Source: Streptomyces cirratus (GTDB lineage Bacteria > Actinomycetota > Actinomycetes > Streptomycetales > Streptomycetaceae). From it: a stretch of 64,000 nt of DNA. The position numbers were made by a program, and so were the translations under genes. The notes under the pieces were generated by a model, which was not told where the DNA came from, made no database searches, and was given only the letters and a program-made list of their open reading frames with translations. Positions 53,002-61,323 of this stretch are shown here, piece after piece; the first letter of the stretch is position 1; each line of letters opens with the position of its first letter. The DNA is taken from positions 175,254 through 239,253 of the forward strand of contig NZ_BMVP01000009.1 in the NCBI RefSeq assembly GCF_014650775.1, in the 5' to 3' direction.

Positions 53002-54537
53002 ATGCGCCGCAGACCTGTGAAGACGTTGACCGTTATGGCCCTTGCGGGGGCCCTGGCCGCCGGGACGGCGGGCGCCGCCAACTCCGCGCCGCAGAACAGC
53101 GACCATGACAAGGAAATCCGCAACGTCATCTACCTGCTCGGTGACGGAATGGGCCGCACTCACGTCACGGCCGCCCGCGACCGGTTCTACGGCGCCGGCG
53201 GGAAGCTGACGATGGAGACCCTCCCCTTCACGGGTGCGGTCGCCACGTACGCCGTCGAGAAGGGCACCGCCAAGCCCTCCCTCGTGACCGACTCGGCCAG
53301 CTCCGCCACCGCCTGGTCCTCGGGCGTCAAGACGTACAACGCCGCGATCGGCGTGGACTCGTACGAGAAGAAGGTCGCCACGCTGATGGAGCAGGCCAAG
53401 GCGGCCGGCTTCGCCACGGGCAACGTCTCCACCGCCGAGGTCACCGACGCCACCCCGGCGGCCGAGTTCAGCCACGCGCTGCTGCGCGGCTGCCAGGGCC
53501 CGGTCTACTCCGACGCCGCCTGCCTCCCGAAGAAGGAGGACGGTACGTACGAGGCCGCGCCCGCCGACAAGACGCTGATCACGCCGATCGCCGAGCAGAT
53601 CGCCCGCAACGGCACCGCCGACGTCGTCTTCGGCGGCGGCCTCGCCCGCTTCGAGCCGGACGACCAGAAGGCCCTCCAGGCCCAGGGCTACCAGGTGCTC
53701 GGCAGCTTCGGTGACGCCGCGCTGCCCGCCCAGACCGCCGCCAGCCAGAAGGTCGCCACCAAGGCCGACCTCGACAACGCCAAGGGCAAGAAGGTCATCG
53801 GCCTCTTCAACCGCGGCAACCTGACGGTCGAGCAGGCCAAGGCCGCTCTGCCCGCCGACGCCCCGCAGAAGCAGGAGCCGTCGCTCGCCGACATGGCCCG
53901 CAAGTCGATCGCGCTGCTCTCCGACCGCAAGCAGCAGGAGCGCGGCAAGGGCAAGGGCTTCTTCCTCCAGATCGAGGGCGCCCAGATCGACAAGCGCTCG
54001 CACGCCAACGACGCCGCGCAGACGCTCGGTGAGGTCAAGGCGTTCGACGACGCGGTGAAGGCCGCGTACGACTTCGCGAAGAAGGACGGCCACACGCTGG
54101 TGATCGTCACGGCCGACCACGAGTGCGCCGGCTTCAACATCATCGAGCACGGCACCTACACCAACGCCGAAGCGGTCGCGCCCCCGGCCAACACCGACGC
54201 GGGCAACCCGGCCAACAACAGCACCCCCTCGCGCGCCACTTCCGGCGCCAAGGACACCACCCGCTCGACCGGCATCCTCAACGGCGCGGGTTCGGGTGAC
54301 GTGAAGAACTTCGCGCCGGCCACCTTCCGCACCCCGGACGACGCGCCGGGCGTGAAGGACGGCAGCCCGGAGGCCAGCCTGTGGCTGACCTACCTGTCCG
54401 GCAACCACACCGGCGCCGACGTGCCGATCTTCGCCTACGGCCCGAACGGCAGCGCGTTCGCCGCGAGCCAGAACAACACCGAGCTCCACACGAAGATGTA
54501 CCGCTCGCTGTTCGGCCGCTCGCCCCAGCACCACTGA
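53002..54537 (+). CDS. phoA: Secreted alkaline phosphatase (PhoA type)
   Basis: 511 residues from ATG 53002 with a signal peptide (MRRRPVKTLTVMALAGALAA, cleavage near GTAGAANSA). Metal and active-site blocks: IYLLGDGMGRTHVTAARD, VTDSASSATAWSSG with the phosphorylated Ser, FFLQIEGAQIDKRSHANDA, VIVTADHECAGFN and GNHTGADVPIFAYGP. It releases phosphate from organic esters outside the cell. A PHO-box-like element before it suggests PhoP control. Confidence 0.95.
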   Translation: MRRRPVKTLTVMALAGALAAGTAGAANSAPQNSDHDKEIRNVIYLLGDGMGRTHVTAARDRFYGAGGKLTMETLPFTGAVATYAVEKGTAKPSLVTDSASSATAWSSGVKTYNAAIGVDSYEKKVATLMEQAKAAGFATGNVSTAEVTDATPAAEFSHALLRGCQGPVYSDAACLPKKEDGTYEAAPADKTLITPIAEQIARNGTADVVFGGGLARFEPDDQKALQAQGYQVLGSFGDAALPAQTAASQKVATKADLDNAKGKKVIGLFNRGNLTVEQAKAALPADAPQKQEPSLADMARKSIALLSDRKQQERGKGKGFFLQIEGAQIDKRSHANDAAQTLGEVKAFDDAVKAAYDFAKKDGHTLVIVTADHECAGFNIIEHGTYTNAEAVAPPANTDAGNPANNSTPSRATSGAKDTTRSTGILNGAGSGDVKNFAPATFRTPDDAPGVKDGSPEASLWLTYLSGNHTGADVPIFAYGPNGSAFAASQNNTELHTKMYRSLFGRSPQHH

Positions 54538-54550
54538 CCCCTCGTGCGAG

Positions 54551-54582
54551 CGGGGCCGGGGGGCGCACTCCTCCCGGCCCCG
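54551..54582 (+). terminator. Terminator after the alkaline phosphatase gene
   Basis: CGGGGCCGGG / CCCGGCCCCG, a 10-bp perfect stem with a 12-base loop, 13 bases past the stop. Some read-through into the lipoprotein gene is possible. Confidence 0.65.
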
Positions 54583-54602
54583 CCCCCTTCCTGGAGCCTT
54601 CG

Positions 54603-55142
54603 ATGAGACACCCCCTCCGCCGCACCGCCGCCGCGCTGGTCCCGGCCGTGGCCGCACTCGCCCTCGTCACCGGCTGCTCGGGCAGCGCGGGGAGGGCCGG
54701 CCCCGCCGGGGAACCGGCCGTCGCCGCCTCGCCGGTCGCCGCGCCCGCACCGCGCAGCGCGCCCGCACCGGCCGCCGTCCTCGCGCAGCCCGCCCGGCAG
54801 GGCGAAGTCCGCGTGGAGCAGGGTCCGTTCACCGACCGGCTGCGGCTGGACCGGCTCACCCTCACCGACCGGCAGACCGTCACCGGGCACGCCACCATCA
54901 CGGCGGACGTCAGCGACACCCTGGCCCTGGAGCTGGCGGTGGCCTACTACGACGCCTCCGGCCACCTCGTGGGAACCGGGGCGTTCCAGTACCAGGAGGA
55001 GGGCGAGGACGCGCACGGCGCCGAGCACCACGACGGCCCCCGCGCGGCGGGCGACGGGATCGACTTCACCGTGTCGCCGGGCAAGCTCACCGGCACCCCG
55101 GCCAGCGCCGTGCTGACCGTTCCGGTGCTGGTCAGCGAGTAG
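54603..55142 (+). CDS. Small lipoprotein of unknown function
   Basis: 179 residues from ATG 54603 with GGAG 6 bases upstream. Lipobox LVTGC with Cys at about 25. A Pro/Ala linker of about 45 residues follows and then a beta-rich domain (VRVEQGPFTDRLRLDRLTLT, TITADVSDTLALELAVAYYD, ASAVLTVPVLVS). Position right after alkaline phosphatase suggests a phosphate-stress role; this is inference. Confidence 0.75.
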   Translation: MRHPLRRTAAALVPAVAALALVTGCSGSAGRAGPAGEPAVAASPVAAPAPRSAPAPAAVLAQPARQGEVRVEQGPFTDRLRLDRLTLTDRQTVTGHATITADVSDTLALELAVAYYDASGHLVGTGAFQYQEEGEDAHGAEHHDGPRAAGDGIDFTVSPGKLTGTPASAVLTVPVLVSE

Positions 55143-55158
55143 CCGCCCGGGCCCGCAC

Positions 55159-56133
55159 TCAGCTCCGCGCGCGCGGGGAGAGGCGGTTCACCAGCTCGGC
55201 CAGGTCTTCGCAGGCCTGCTGGATCTTGAGGCGGACATTGTTCTGCTCGGTGACCAGCGCAGACAGCAGCAGCGCGGTCAGGGCCACGGAGCCGTTGAGG
55301 GCCATCAGGTTGGCCATCACCTCGAGGATGCCGTGGCGGGCGAACGGCCCCGCCCGGTCGGCGGCCGCCCACACCGCCGCCACCGAGACCAGCAGCGCGC
55401 AGGGCGCCGCCCCGACCAGCTGGAACCTGACGGCCGCCCAGATCAGCAGCGGGAACACGAGGAAGAGCAGCGAGAGCGAGCTGCGCGTCACCAGGAGGGT
55501 GACCAGCACGGCCACGACCAGCAGCGCCACCGCCTCGGCCGTGCGGTACAGGTCGCGCGGCAGCCGCATCCGGGGCAGCGCCAGGAGCAGCGGCGTCCCC
55601 ACCAGCACGCCCATCGCGTCCCCTGCCCACCAGGCCGCCCACACGGGCCAGAACCCGCTCCACGGCAGGGTCCCGACGAGCGCCAGCACCCCGGTGCCGA
55701 CGGTCGCGCTGAGCAGCATCGGCAGCAGGCCGCCCAGGAACACCAGCGCCAGGCCGTCGCGCAGCCGGTCCAGCTCGGGGTGGAAGTGTGCGCGGCGGAG
55801 CATCGCGTAGGCCCACAGCGGGGCCAGGGTGTTGCCGGCGATGATGGCGAGCGCGCTCGGCTCGACCGGGCCGAGCGTCCGGATGACCAGGTACGTGCCC
55901 AGCGCGATGCCCGGCCAGATCCGCGCCCCCCGCCACAGCAGGGCGGTGACGGCGATCCCCGTGGGCAGCCACAACGGCGTGACCTGCGCTCCCGCCACGA
56001 CCACGCGCTGGAGCAGGCCCAGCCGGCCGGTCCCGTAGTAGGCCGCGGCCACCGCGAGGATCCACAGCGCCTGACGCGGTAGGGACAGGGCGGGGGAGGG
56101 ACCTGGCCGCCGCTGCCCTCGCTCGGTGCTCAC
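55159..56133 (-). CDS. MASE1-domain membrane protein
   Basis: 324 residues from GTG 56133. About eight membrane segments; the opening ALWILAVAAAYYGTGRLGLL, VTPLWLPTGIAVTALLWRGA and RIWPGIALGTYLV are the MASE1 sensor pattern. A short cytosolic helix (QNNVRLKIQQACEDLAELVNRL) ends the protein; there is no kinase, GGDEF or phosphatase domain. A PP2C phosphatase is encoded 110 bp upstream on the same strand, and MASE1 is fused to such domains elsewhere, so the two may act as a split sensor-output pair. Confidence 0.85.
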   Translation of the reverse strand: MSTERGQRRPGPSPALSLPRQALWILAVAAAYYGTGRLGLLQRVVVAGAQVTPLWLPTGIAVTALLWRGARIWPGIALGTYLVIRTLGPVEPSALAIIAGNTLAPLWAYAMLRRAHFHPELDRLRDGLALVFLGGLLPMLLSATVGTGVLALVGTLPWSGFWPVWAAWWAGDAMGVLVGTPLLLALPRMRLPRDLYRTAEAVALLVVAVLVTLLVTRSSLSLLFLVFPLLIWAAVRFQLVGAAPCALLVSVAAVWAAADRAGPFARHGILEVMANLMALNGSVALTALLLSALVTEQNNVRLKIQQACEDLAELVNRLSPRARS

Positions 56134-56243
56134 CCCACGTATGAGACAACGGCTCCGGCCCCGCGCGGGTTCCTGACACGCCCTATGGGCCGGGCGGCGC
56201 GTCGTCACCGCGCGGACCGGCACGCGACGACCGACAGCCGGCC

Positions 56244-57071
56244 CTACCGGCCGGGCGGCGCGTCGTGCCGCAGGACCAGGACAGCCGCGTCGTCCGCATG
56301 GCCGGTGGAGTCGGCCACCCGCAACACCTCCGCGGCCAGTTCCTCCGGATCCGCCGCCGCGCCGTCCCGGACCACCCGGGCCACCTGCCCCAGCCCCGTC
56401 GCGATCGGGAACGAGGGACCCTCCACCACCCCGTCGGTGAGCAGGACGTACGCCCCCGCCCGGCCGAGGGACCGGGCCGTCACCGGGTAGTCGCCCCCGG
56501 CCAGCACGCCCAGCGGGAGCCCGCCCTCGTCCTCGGCGATGCCGTACGCGCCGTCCACCGTGGCCCACACCGCCGGGATGTGCCCGGCGCGGGCCCCTTC
56601 GAGCCGCCAGGTCCGGGGGTCGAAACGCAGGAAGCTGCACGTGGCGAAGAGGTCCCGGCCGACCGACAGCAGCAGGTCGTTGGCCCGCGCCAGCACGTCC
56701 CCGGGATCGGACGCGGCGGCGGCAACCGCGCGCAGGGCTATCCGGATCTGGCCCATGAAGGCCGCCGCCTCCACGTCGTGGCCCTGCACGTCGCCGATGG
56801 AGAACGCCAGCGACCCGTCCCCCAGACGGAAGCCGTCGTACCAGTCGCCGCCGACCTCCAGCCCGCCACGGGCCGGCGAGTAGCACGCCGCGGTACGCAG
56901 CCCCGGCACGTCGGGCAGTGACGCCGGGAGCATCTCGCGTTGCAGGGCCTCGGCCAGCTCCACGCGGGCCCGCTGGAACTCGGCCCCCACCCGCGCCTGC
57001 GCGGTGAGCCGTCCGAGCGTGGCCAGGAGGTCATCGGCGCTCACCGGCCGTGGGGAACGACGCCGGTTCAT
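56244..57071 (-). CDS. SpoIIE-type PP2C serine/threonine phosphatase
   Basis: 275 residues, GAGGGAG before the ATG. After a short helical lead (LQREMLPASLPDVPGLRTAA) the PP2C domain shows GGLEVGGDWYDGFRL, AFSIGDVQGHDVEAAAFMGQIR, and VLLTDGVVE with the metal Asp, ending DSTGHADDAAVLVLR. Such phosphatases act on anti-sigma antagonists in stress sigma networks; a SigB-type sigma and an RsbW-type kinase are encoded 3 kb away. No sensor domain of its own is present. Confidence 0.92.
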   Translation of the reverse strand: MNRRRSPRPVSADDLLATLGRLTAQARVGAEFQRARVELAEALQREMLPASLPDVPGLRTAACYSPARGGLEVGGDWYDGFRLGDGSLAFSIGDVQGHDVEAAAFMGQIRIALRAVAAAASDPGDVLARANDLLLSVGRDLFATCSFLRFDPRTWRLEGARAGHIPAVWATVDGAYGIAEDEGGLPLGVLAGGDYPVTARSLGRAGAYVLLTDGVVEGPSFPIATGLGQVARVVRDGAAADPEELAAEVLRVADSTGHADDAAVLVLRHDAPPGR

Positions 57072-57131
57072 GGACCGCTCCCTCTGGACGACCGGTTCTC
57101 CCTGTCCTGCACCCCAGGGTAGGTGCGGGGC

Positions 57132-58649
57132 TCAGCTCCCGCAGTACGTGTCCTGCCGCGGGCGCTGCCCGGTGGTGAGGAACCGGGTCACCGCCCGGTC
57201 GCCGCAGCCGTTGCCGTTGCCCAGGTAGGAGCCGTGGCCGCCCGCGTCGACGCTGACCAGCCGGGCCCGGCCGCCGAACGCCTCGCGCATCTTGAGGGCG
57301 CCGGCGTACGGGGTGGAGGGATCGCGCAGGTTCTGGACCATCAGGACGTTGGACGGCCCGTCCGGGGTGATCCGGGTGGGCTCCTGCGCCGGGCGGTCCT
57401 TCCAGAAGGAGCAGGGGGTGATGTTCACCGGCATCCCGGCCGTGAGCGGGTGCGCCGTGCGGTCGGCGGCCACGGCGCGCTCGTACGCGGCCACGTCCCC
57501 GGGCCAGGCCACGTCGTTGCAGATGGCCCCGAGGACCGCCGCCGCGCCCGTGTCCGGCAGCGGCCCGGAGACGTCGGGCGGCAGGACGGGTTCGGCGGCC
57601 GGGTCCTGGGCGGCCAGCAGGAGCCGGGCGACGGGGGCGAAGTCGTTGCCGTAGAGGCTGGTCTGGAGGGCCTGGCGCAGCCGGTTGCCGGTCAGTGGCA
57701 CGCCCGGGACGTCGGACCGGCGGGGCTCGCGGTCCAGCTTCGCCGCGGTCTCCAGGAAGAGGGGGCGTACGTCCTCGGGGTGCGCGGCGAGCCGCAGGCC
57801 TTCGGCGTCCCGCGCCGGGTCGGCCGCCCAGGCCGCGAAGTCGGGAAAGCGGTCGTCGGCGCCGGCCGACATGTTCGCGAGCCAGCCGCGCGCGACGCGG
57901 TCCGGGTCGGGGTCTCCGCTGCTGTCCAGCACCAGGCGGTCGGTGTGCTGCGGGAACCGCTGGGCGTACACCGCGCCCACGTAGGTCCCGTACGAGGTGC
58001 CCCACGCCGACAGCTTCCGCTCGCCGAGGGCCTGGCGGAGCCGGTCGATGTCGCGCACCTCGTTGGCGGTGGTGAAGCTGCGCAGCTCGGGCCCCCCGTG
58101 CTCGGCGCAGGCCTGGGCGACCCTGCGGGAGCGCGCCACGTTCTGCGCGACGTCCCCGTCCGGGCCGGGCCAGGACCGCAGGGTGACCAGGTGCCGGTCC
58201 TCCTCGGCCAGGCCGCAGGCGGCAGTGCTGCTGCCGCCGACGCCGCGCGGGTCGAGGGAGACGAGGTCGTAGGCGCCGGCCATCTCCCGGGCCAGGGCCC
58301 GGCCCGTGGACGTCAGCTTCTGGACGCCGGAGCCGCCCGGGCCGCCGGGGATCACCAGCAGCGTCCCGCGCCGGGCCTGCGGACGGTCGCTGCGCAGCCG
58401 GGTCACGGCGACGTGCAGCTGCCGGCCGCCCGGGTCGCCGTAGTCGAGGGGGACGGGGAGCGTCGCGCACTGCTGTCCGGGCAGGGCGCCCTTGTGGGTG
58501 CAGTCGTGCCAGTCGAGGGCGGCCACGGCTGCGGCCTGCGGGGCGGTCGTCCCGGGGGTGGTGGCGCCGGCCGGGCTGGTGGTGACGGCCACGGCGGAAA
58601 GGGTGAGGGCGGCGAGGGCGGCGGCCTTGCGGCGGCGGTAACCGGTCAT
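57132..58649 (-). CDS. Secreted tripeptidyl aminopeptidase-type hydrolase
   Basis: 505 residues from ATG 58649 (MTGYRRRKAAALAALTLSA, signal peptide). VIPGGPGGSG oxyanion loop, YDLVSLDPRGVGGS, nucleophile in SAWGTSYGTYVGAVYAQRFP, and a C-terminal TAP domain (VLMVQNLRDPSTPYAGA with the Asp; VSVDAGGHGSYL with the His; ending in TYCGS). The family removes tripeptides from N-termini outside the cell in Streptomyces (Tap/SlpD/SlpE group). Confidence 0.92.
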   Translation of the reverse strand: MTGYRRRKAAALAALTLSAVAVTTSPAGATTPGTTAPQAAAVAALDWHDCTHKGALPGQQCATLPVPLDYGDPGGRQLHVAVTRLRSDRPQARRGTLLVIPGGPGGSGVQKLTSTGRALAREMAGAYDLVSLDPRGVGGSSTAACGLAEEDRHLVTLRSWPGPDGDVAQNVARSRRVAQACAEHGGPELRSFTTANEVRDIDRLRQALGERKLSAWGTSYGTYVGAVYAQRFPQHTDRLVLDSSGDPDPDRVARGWLANMSAGADDRFPDFAAWAADPARDAEGLRLAAHPEDVRPLFLETAAKLDREPRRSDVPGVPLTGNRLRQALQTSLYGNDFAPVARLLLAAQDPAAEPVLPPDVSGPLPDTGAAAVLGAICNDVAWPGDVAAYERAVAADRTAHPLTAGMPVNITPCSFWKDRPAQEPTRITPDGPSNVLMVQNLRDPSTPYAGALKMREAFGGRARLVSVDAGGHGSYLGNGNGCGDRAVTRFLTTGQRPRQDTYCGS

Positions 58650-58789
58650 GGCCACATGCTTGTCGAAGGCCCGGCGCCGCCCCATCCGGCTGCCGGGACG
58701 GCCGTAGGGGGGCCAGCCCCACCGGGGCTGCCCGGGGGAACCCGCGCGGCCGGGGGCCGGGGTGCGCCGGGGTGCCTACGCTGGCGCCC

Positions 58790-59398
58790 ATGATGACGAG
58801 GCTGCTGCGCGGGCTGCCGGAGGGCGGCGGGGCCCGGGACCGGGTCGCCGAGCTGTACTGGCAGGCCTTCGGGGCGCAGCTGGGCCCGGCGCTGGGCCCC
58901 GCCGCGGCCGGGCGGCGGTTCATCGCCGCGCACCTGGACCCGGACCGGGCGCTGACCGCCGTCTCCCCTGACGGCCGGGTGCTGGGCGTCGTCGGATTCC
59001 AGCTCGCCGGGCGGGGCCTGATCGGCGGTGACACGGCCGCTGTGAGGGCGGAGTACGGGCAGGTCAGGGGCTTGTGGCGGGCGTACCTGCTGGCCCTGTC
59101 GCAGCGCACGCCGGCGCGCGGCGAGCTCGTCCTGGACGGCATCGCCGTGGACCGGTCCGAGCCCGGCCTGGAGGTGGAGGCGCTGCTGCTGGAGGGCGTC
59201 GAGGCGGTCGCCGCCGAGCAGGGGTGCCGGCGCGTCCGGCTGGACGTGGCCGCGGGGGACACCGCCGCCCGGGCCCGCTACGAAGGGCTCGGGTTCCGGG
59301 CGGTCCGGGTACCGCGGACTCCGTGGCCCCGGGACGTACTGGGCTTCGGGGCGGTGACGACCCTGCACAGATCCGTACCGCCGCAACCGGGGACGTGA
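58790..59398 (+). CDS. GNAT-family acetyltransferase
   Basis: 202 residues from ATG 58790. GVVGFQLAGRGLIGG, ELVLDGIAVDRSEPGLEVEALLLEGVEAVAAEQGCRRVRLDV and the CoA-side end ARYEGLGFRAVRV fit the GNAT fold; the Q/RxxGxG/A motif is degenerate. Substrate unknown. The start is preceded by no strong ribosome site. Confidence 0.8.
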   Translation: MMTRLLRGLPEGGGARDRVAELYWQAFGAQLGPALGPAAAGRRFIAAHLDPDRALTAVSPDGRVLGVVGFQLAGRGLIGGDTAAVRAEYGQVRGLWRAYLLALSQRTPARGELVLDGIAVDRSEPGLEVEALLLEGVEAVAAEQGCRRVRLDVAAGDTAARARYEGLGFRAVRVPRTPWPRDVLGFGAVTTLHRSVPPQPGT

Positions 59399-59424
59399 CC
59401 CGGAAGGCCGGAAGGAAACTTCGG

Positions 59425-59448
59425 GTATGGAATGGTTGGGGCGGGTAT
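59425..59448 (+). promoter_or_regulatory. Candidate SigB-type promoter of the sigma gene
   Basis: GTAT-N14-GGGTAT fits the stress-sigma consensus GNNT-N14/16-GGGTA(C/T), 65 bases before the sigma ATG. This would allow autoregulation. Confidence 0.45.
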
Positions 59449-59512
59449 ATCACCCGGGACAGCGCAACGACGGCCCCTATCCGGGACCCCTCCGTCGCAG
59501 GAGCGCAGAGTG

Positions 59513-60646
59513 ATGGACCGTACAGAACTCACAGACGTCGCGACCCATGAGGCCAGGGCCCTTTCCGTGGCCCTGTTCCGCAGGCTGGCCGGGCTGGAGG
59601 AAGGCACCGCCGAGTACTCGTACGTCCGCAACTCCCTCGTCGAGCTCAACATCAGCCTGGTGCGGTACGCGGCCCGGCGCTTCCGGGGCCGCAGCGAGCC
59701 GATGGAGGACATCGTCCAGGTCGGCACGATCGGCCTGATCAAGGCCATCAACCGGTTCGACCCCGACCGCGGTGTCGAATTCACCTCGTTCGCCATGCCC
59801 ACCATCACCGGCGAGATCAAGCGGTTCTTCCGCGACACGAGCTGGGCCGTCAAGGTCCCCCGCCGGCTCCAGGAGCTGCGCATCGACACGGCCAAGGCGC
59901 ACGACTGTCTGGAACAGGACCTCGGCCGCGAGCCCACCGACTCCGAGCTCGCCGAGCAACTGCACGTCTCGCCGGAGGAGCTGGCCGAGGGCCGCAAGGC
60001 GGCGCGCGCCTACTCCGCGCGTTCCCTGGACGCGCCGACGCAGGAGGAGAGCGACCGGGATCCGTATGCCGCGCCGACGGCGCTGAGCGAGGAGGAGGGC
60101 GCGTACGACCTCATCGAGTGCCTGGAGTCGCTCAAGCCGATGCTGGCCGGGCTCTCGCCGCGCGAGCGGACGCTGCTGGAACTGCGCTTCGGGCAGGAGC
60201 TCACTCAGTCCGAGATCGGCGGGCTGCTGGGGCTGTCGCAGATGCACGTCTCGCGGCTGCTGAACCGGACCCTGACCCGGCTCCGTCAGGAGTTCCTCAC
60301 GGACGCGGAGGAGATTTCGCAGGAGGTTCCCGGGACGCCGGGGACGGCCGGGAGCCCCGTGCCGGCCGAGAACCCCGGGACCGCCAGGATCTCAGGGGCT
60401 GCTAGGAGCTCCGGGACGGCCAGGAACCCTGGGACCGCCAGCTCCGGGACCGTCAGGAACTCTGCGACCGCCAGGAGCCCTGGGGCGGCTAAGAACCCTG
60501 GGACGGCTGGGAGCTCTGGGTCCCGCCGGGAACCGGCGGGTGCGGCTGAGCCGGGGGCGGCACCTCCAGCCAGACCGTCTTCCCGGGAAAAGCGCCGCCG
60601 GAAGGCTCGGCGCCCCAGCTCCTCGCGAGCCGTGCCAGCACGATGA
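59513..60646 (+). CDS. SigB/SigF-type RNA polymerase sigma factor with repetitive tail
   Basis: 377 residues from ATG 59513. Region 2: LVELNISLVRYAARRFRGR, MEDIVQVGTIGLIKAINRFDP and EFTSFAMPTITGEIKRFFRD; region 3: LGREPTDSELAEQLHVSPEELAEG; region 4: GLSPRERTLLELRFGQELTQSEIGGLLGLSQMHVSRLL. This is the stress/sporulation class. The normal domain ends near residue 265. The remaining 110 residues are an unusual tail of degenerate PGTA/SSGTARN repeats encoded by 15-30-bp repeats, and its end is antisense to the convergent RsbW-type gene. The tail is not part of the family. Confidence 0.93.
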   Translation: MDRTELTDVATHEARALSVALFRRLAGLEEGTAEYSYVRNSLVELNISLVRYAARRFRGRSEPMEDIVQVGTIGLIKAINRFDPDRGVEFTSFAMPTITGEIKRFFRDTSWAVKVPRRLQELRIDTAKAHDCLEQDLGREPTDSELAEQLHVSPEELAEGRKAARAYSARSLDAPTQEESDRDPYAAPTALSEEEGAYDLIECLESLKPMLAGLSPRERTLLELRFGQELTQSEIGGLLGLSQMHVSRLLNRTLTRLRQEFLTDAEEISQEVPGTPGTAGSPVPAENPGTARISGAARSSGTARNPGTASSGTVRNSATARSPGAAKNPGTAGSSGSRREPAGAAEPGAAPPARPSSREKRRRKARRPSSSRAVPAR

Positions 60647-60950
60647 GGCCGTGACCTCCCGGCCGGCTGCGGTCGCCCGGCGGCCGTCGGCGGGGAGGCT
60701 CGGGACTGTCGTCGCTGACTTCCACACGCAGGCCGTCCACGCTGTGCCGCAGGACCAGTTCCCGGGGGCCTCCGGCATGCAGACAGGCGTTGGTGACGAC
60801 CTCCGAGACCAGCAGGAGCACGTCCTCCATCGCCTCGGGGTCACGGCGCCACTGCCAGTCCGTGAGCGCCTGCCGGGTGAAGTCGCGGCAGCGGGTGACG
60901 ACGCCGGTCGTCGCACCGCCCAGGACCAGCCTCCGCGTCTGCTCGGCCAC
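60489..60950 (-). CDS. ATP-binding anti-sigma/RsbW-type protein
   Basis: 153 residues from GTG 60950 with GGGAGG upstream. HATPase_c_2 fold: RDFTRQALTDWQW, MEDVLLLVSEVVTNACLHAGG with the N-box Asn, LRVEVSDDSPEPP and GGHGLIVLARLARSWGAEP, then KTVWLEVPPP. Proteins of this group bind and inhibit sigma factors. Its 3' end overlaps the sigma gene on the other strand by 158 bp. That arrangement suggests a functional pair, though Streptomyces has many such kinases and the pairing is inferred. Confidence 0.85.
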   Translation of the reverse strand: MAEQTRRLVLGGATTGVVTRCRDFTRQALTDWQWRRDPEAMEDVLLLVSEVVTNACLHAGGPRELVLRHSVDGLRVEVSDDSPEPPRRRPPGDRSRPGGHGLIVLARLARSWGAEPSGGAFPGKTVWLEVPPPAQPHPPVPGGTQSSQPSQGS

Positions 60951-61302
60951 AGGGCCTCCCGTCTCCGCGCGTACGTGCCCGCACGCCCGTCTCCGCGCGC
61001 ACTCCTGCGCGCCGCACCTACCCCCGCCCGGGGCAACCAATCCCGATATTCCTTTATGCACCGCTTCCCAACCACCACGGGAACGTCACAGAATCTCGCC
61101 GGTTTCTTCCGTGCAACGGAAGTACATTTCCGCAGTGCGGTAGGTCGCCTAGCGGGGGCCGGTCGGCCGGAACGTTTCCCACCCCCGTGCGGAAACCTCC
61201 CGGCCGCCCCGGCGGCCGGGGGCCGACGCTAGTGCGGCCGTCGGGGTCCGTCGAAGCCGCGCCACCCGATCCGTCAGGTCCGCCGGGGGTTATGTCCACA
61301 TA
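60951..61302. other. 352-bp gap
   Basis: Divergent promoter region between the RsbW-type gene and the class III aminotransferase. It holds the palindrome at 61293-61309. Nothing else can be assigned. Confidence 0.4.
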
Positions 61303-61309
61303 GTGGACA
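61293..61309. promoter_or_regulatory. Operator palindrome TGTCCAC-ATA-GTGGACA
   Basis: Perfect 7+7 dyad with 3-base spacer, 15-31 bases before ATG 61324. The same bases contain a possible GTG start at 61303, which I consider less likely for that reason. The pattern suits a GntR- or IclR-type repressor; none is adjacent. Confidence 0.6.
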
Positions 61310-61323
61310 ACTACCCTCGGATT

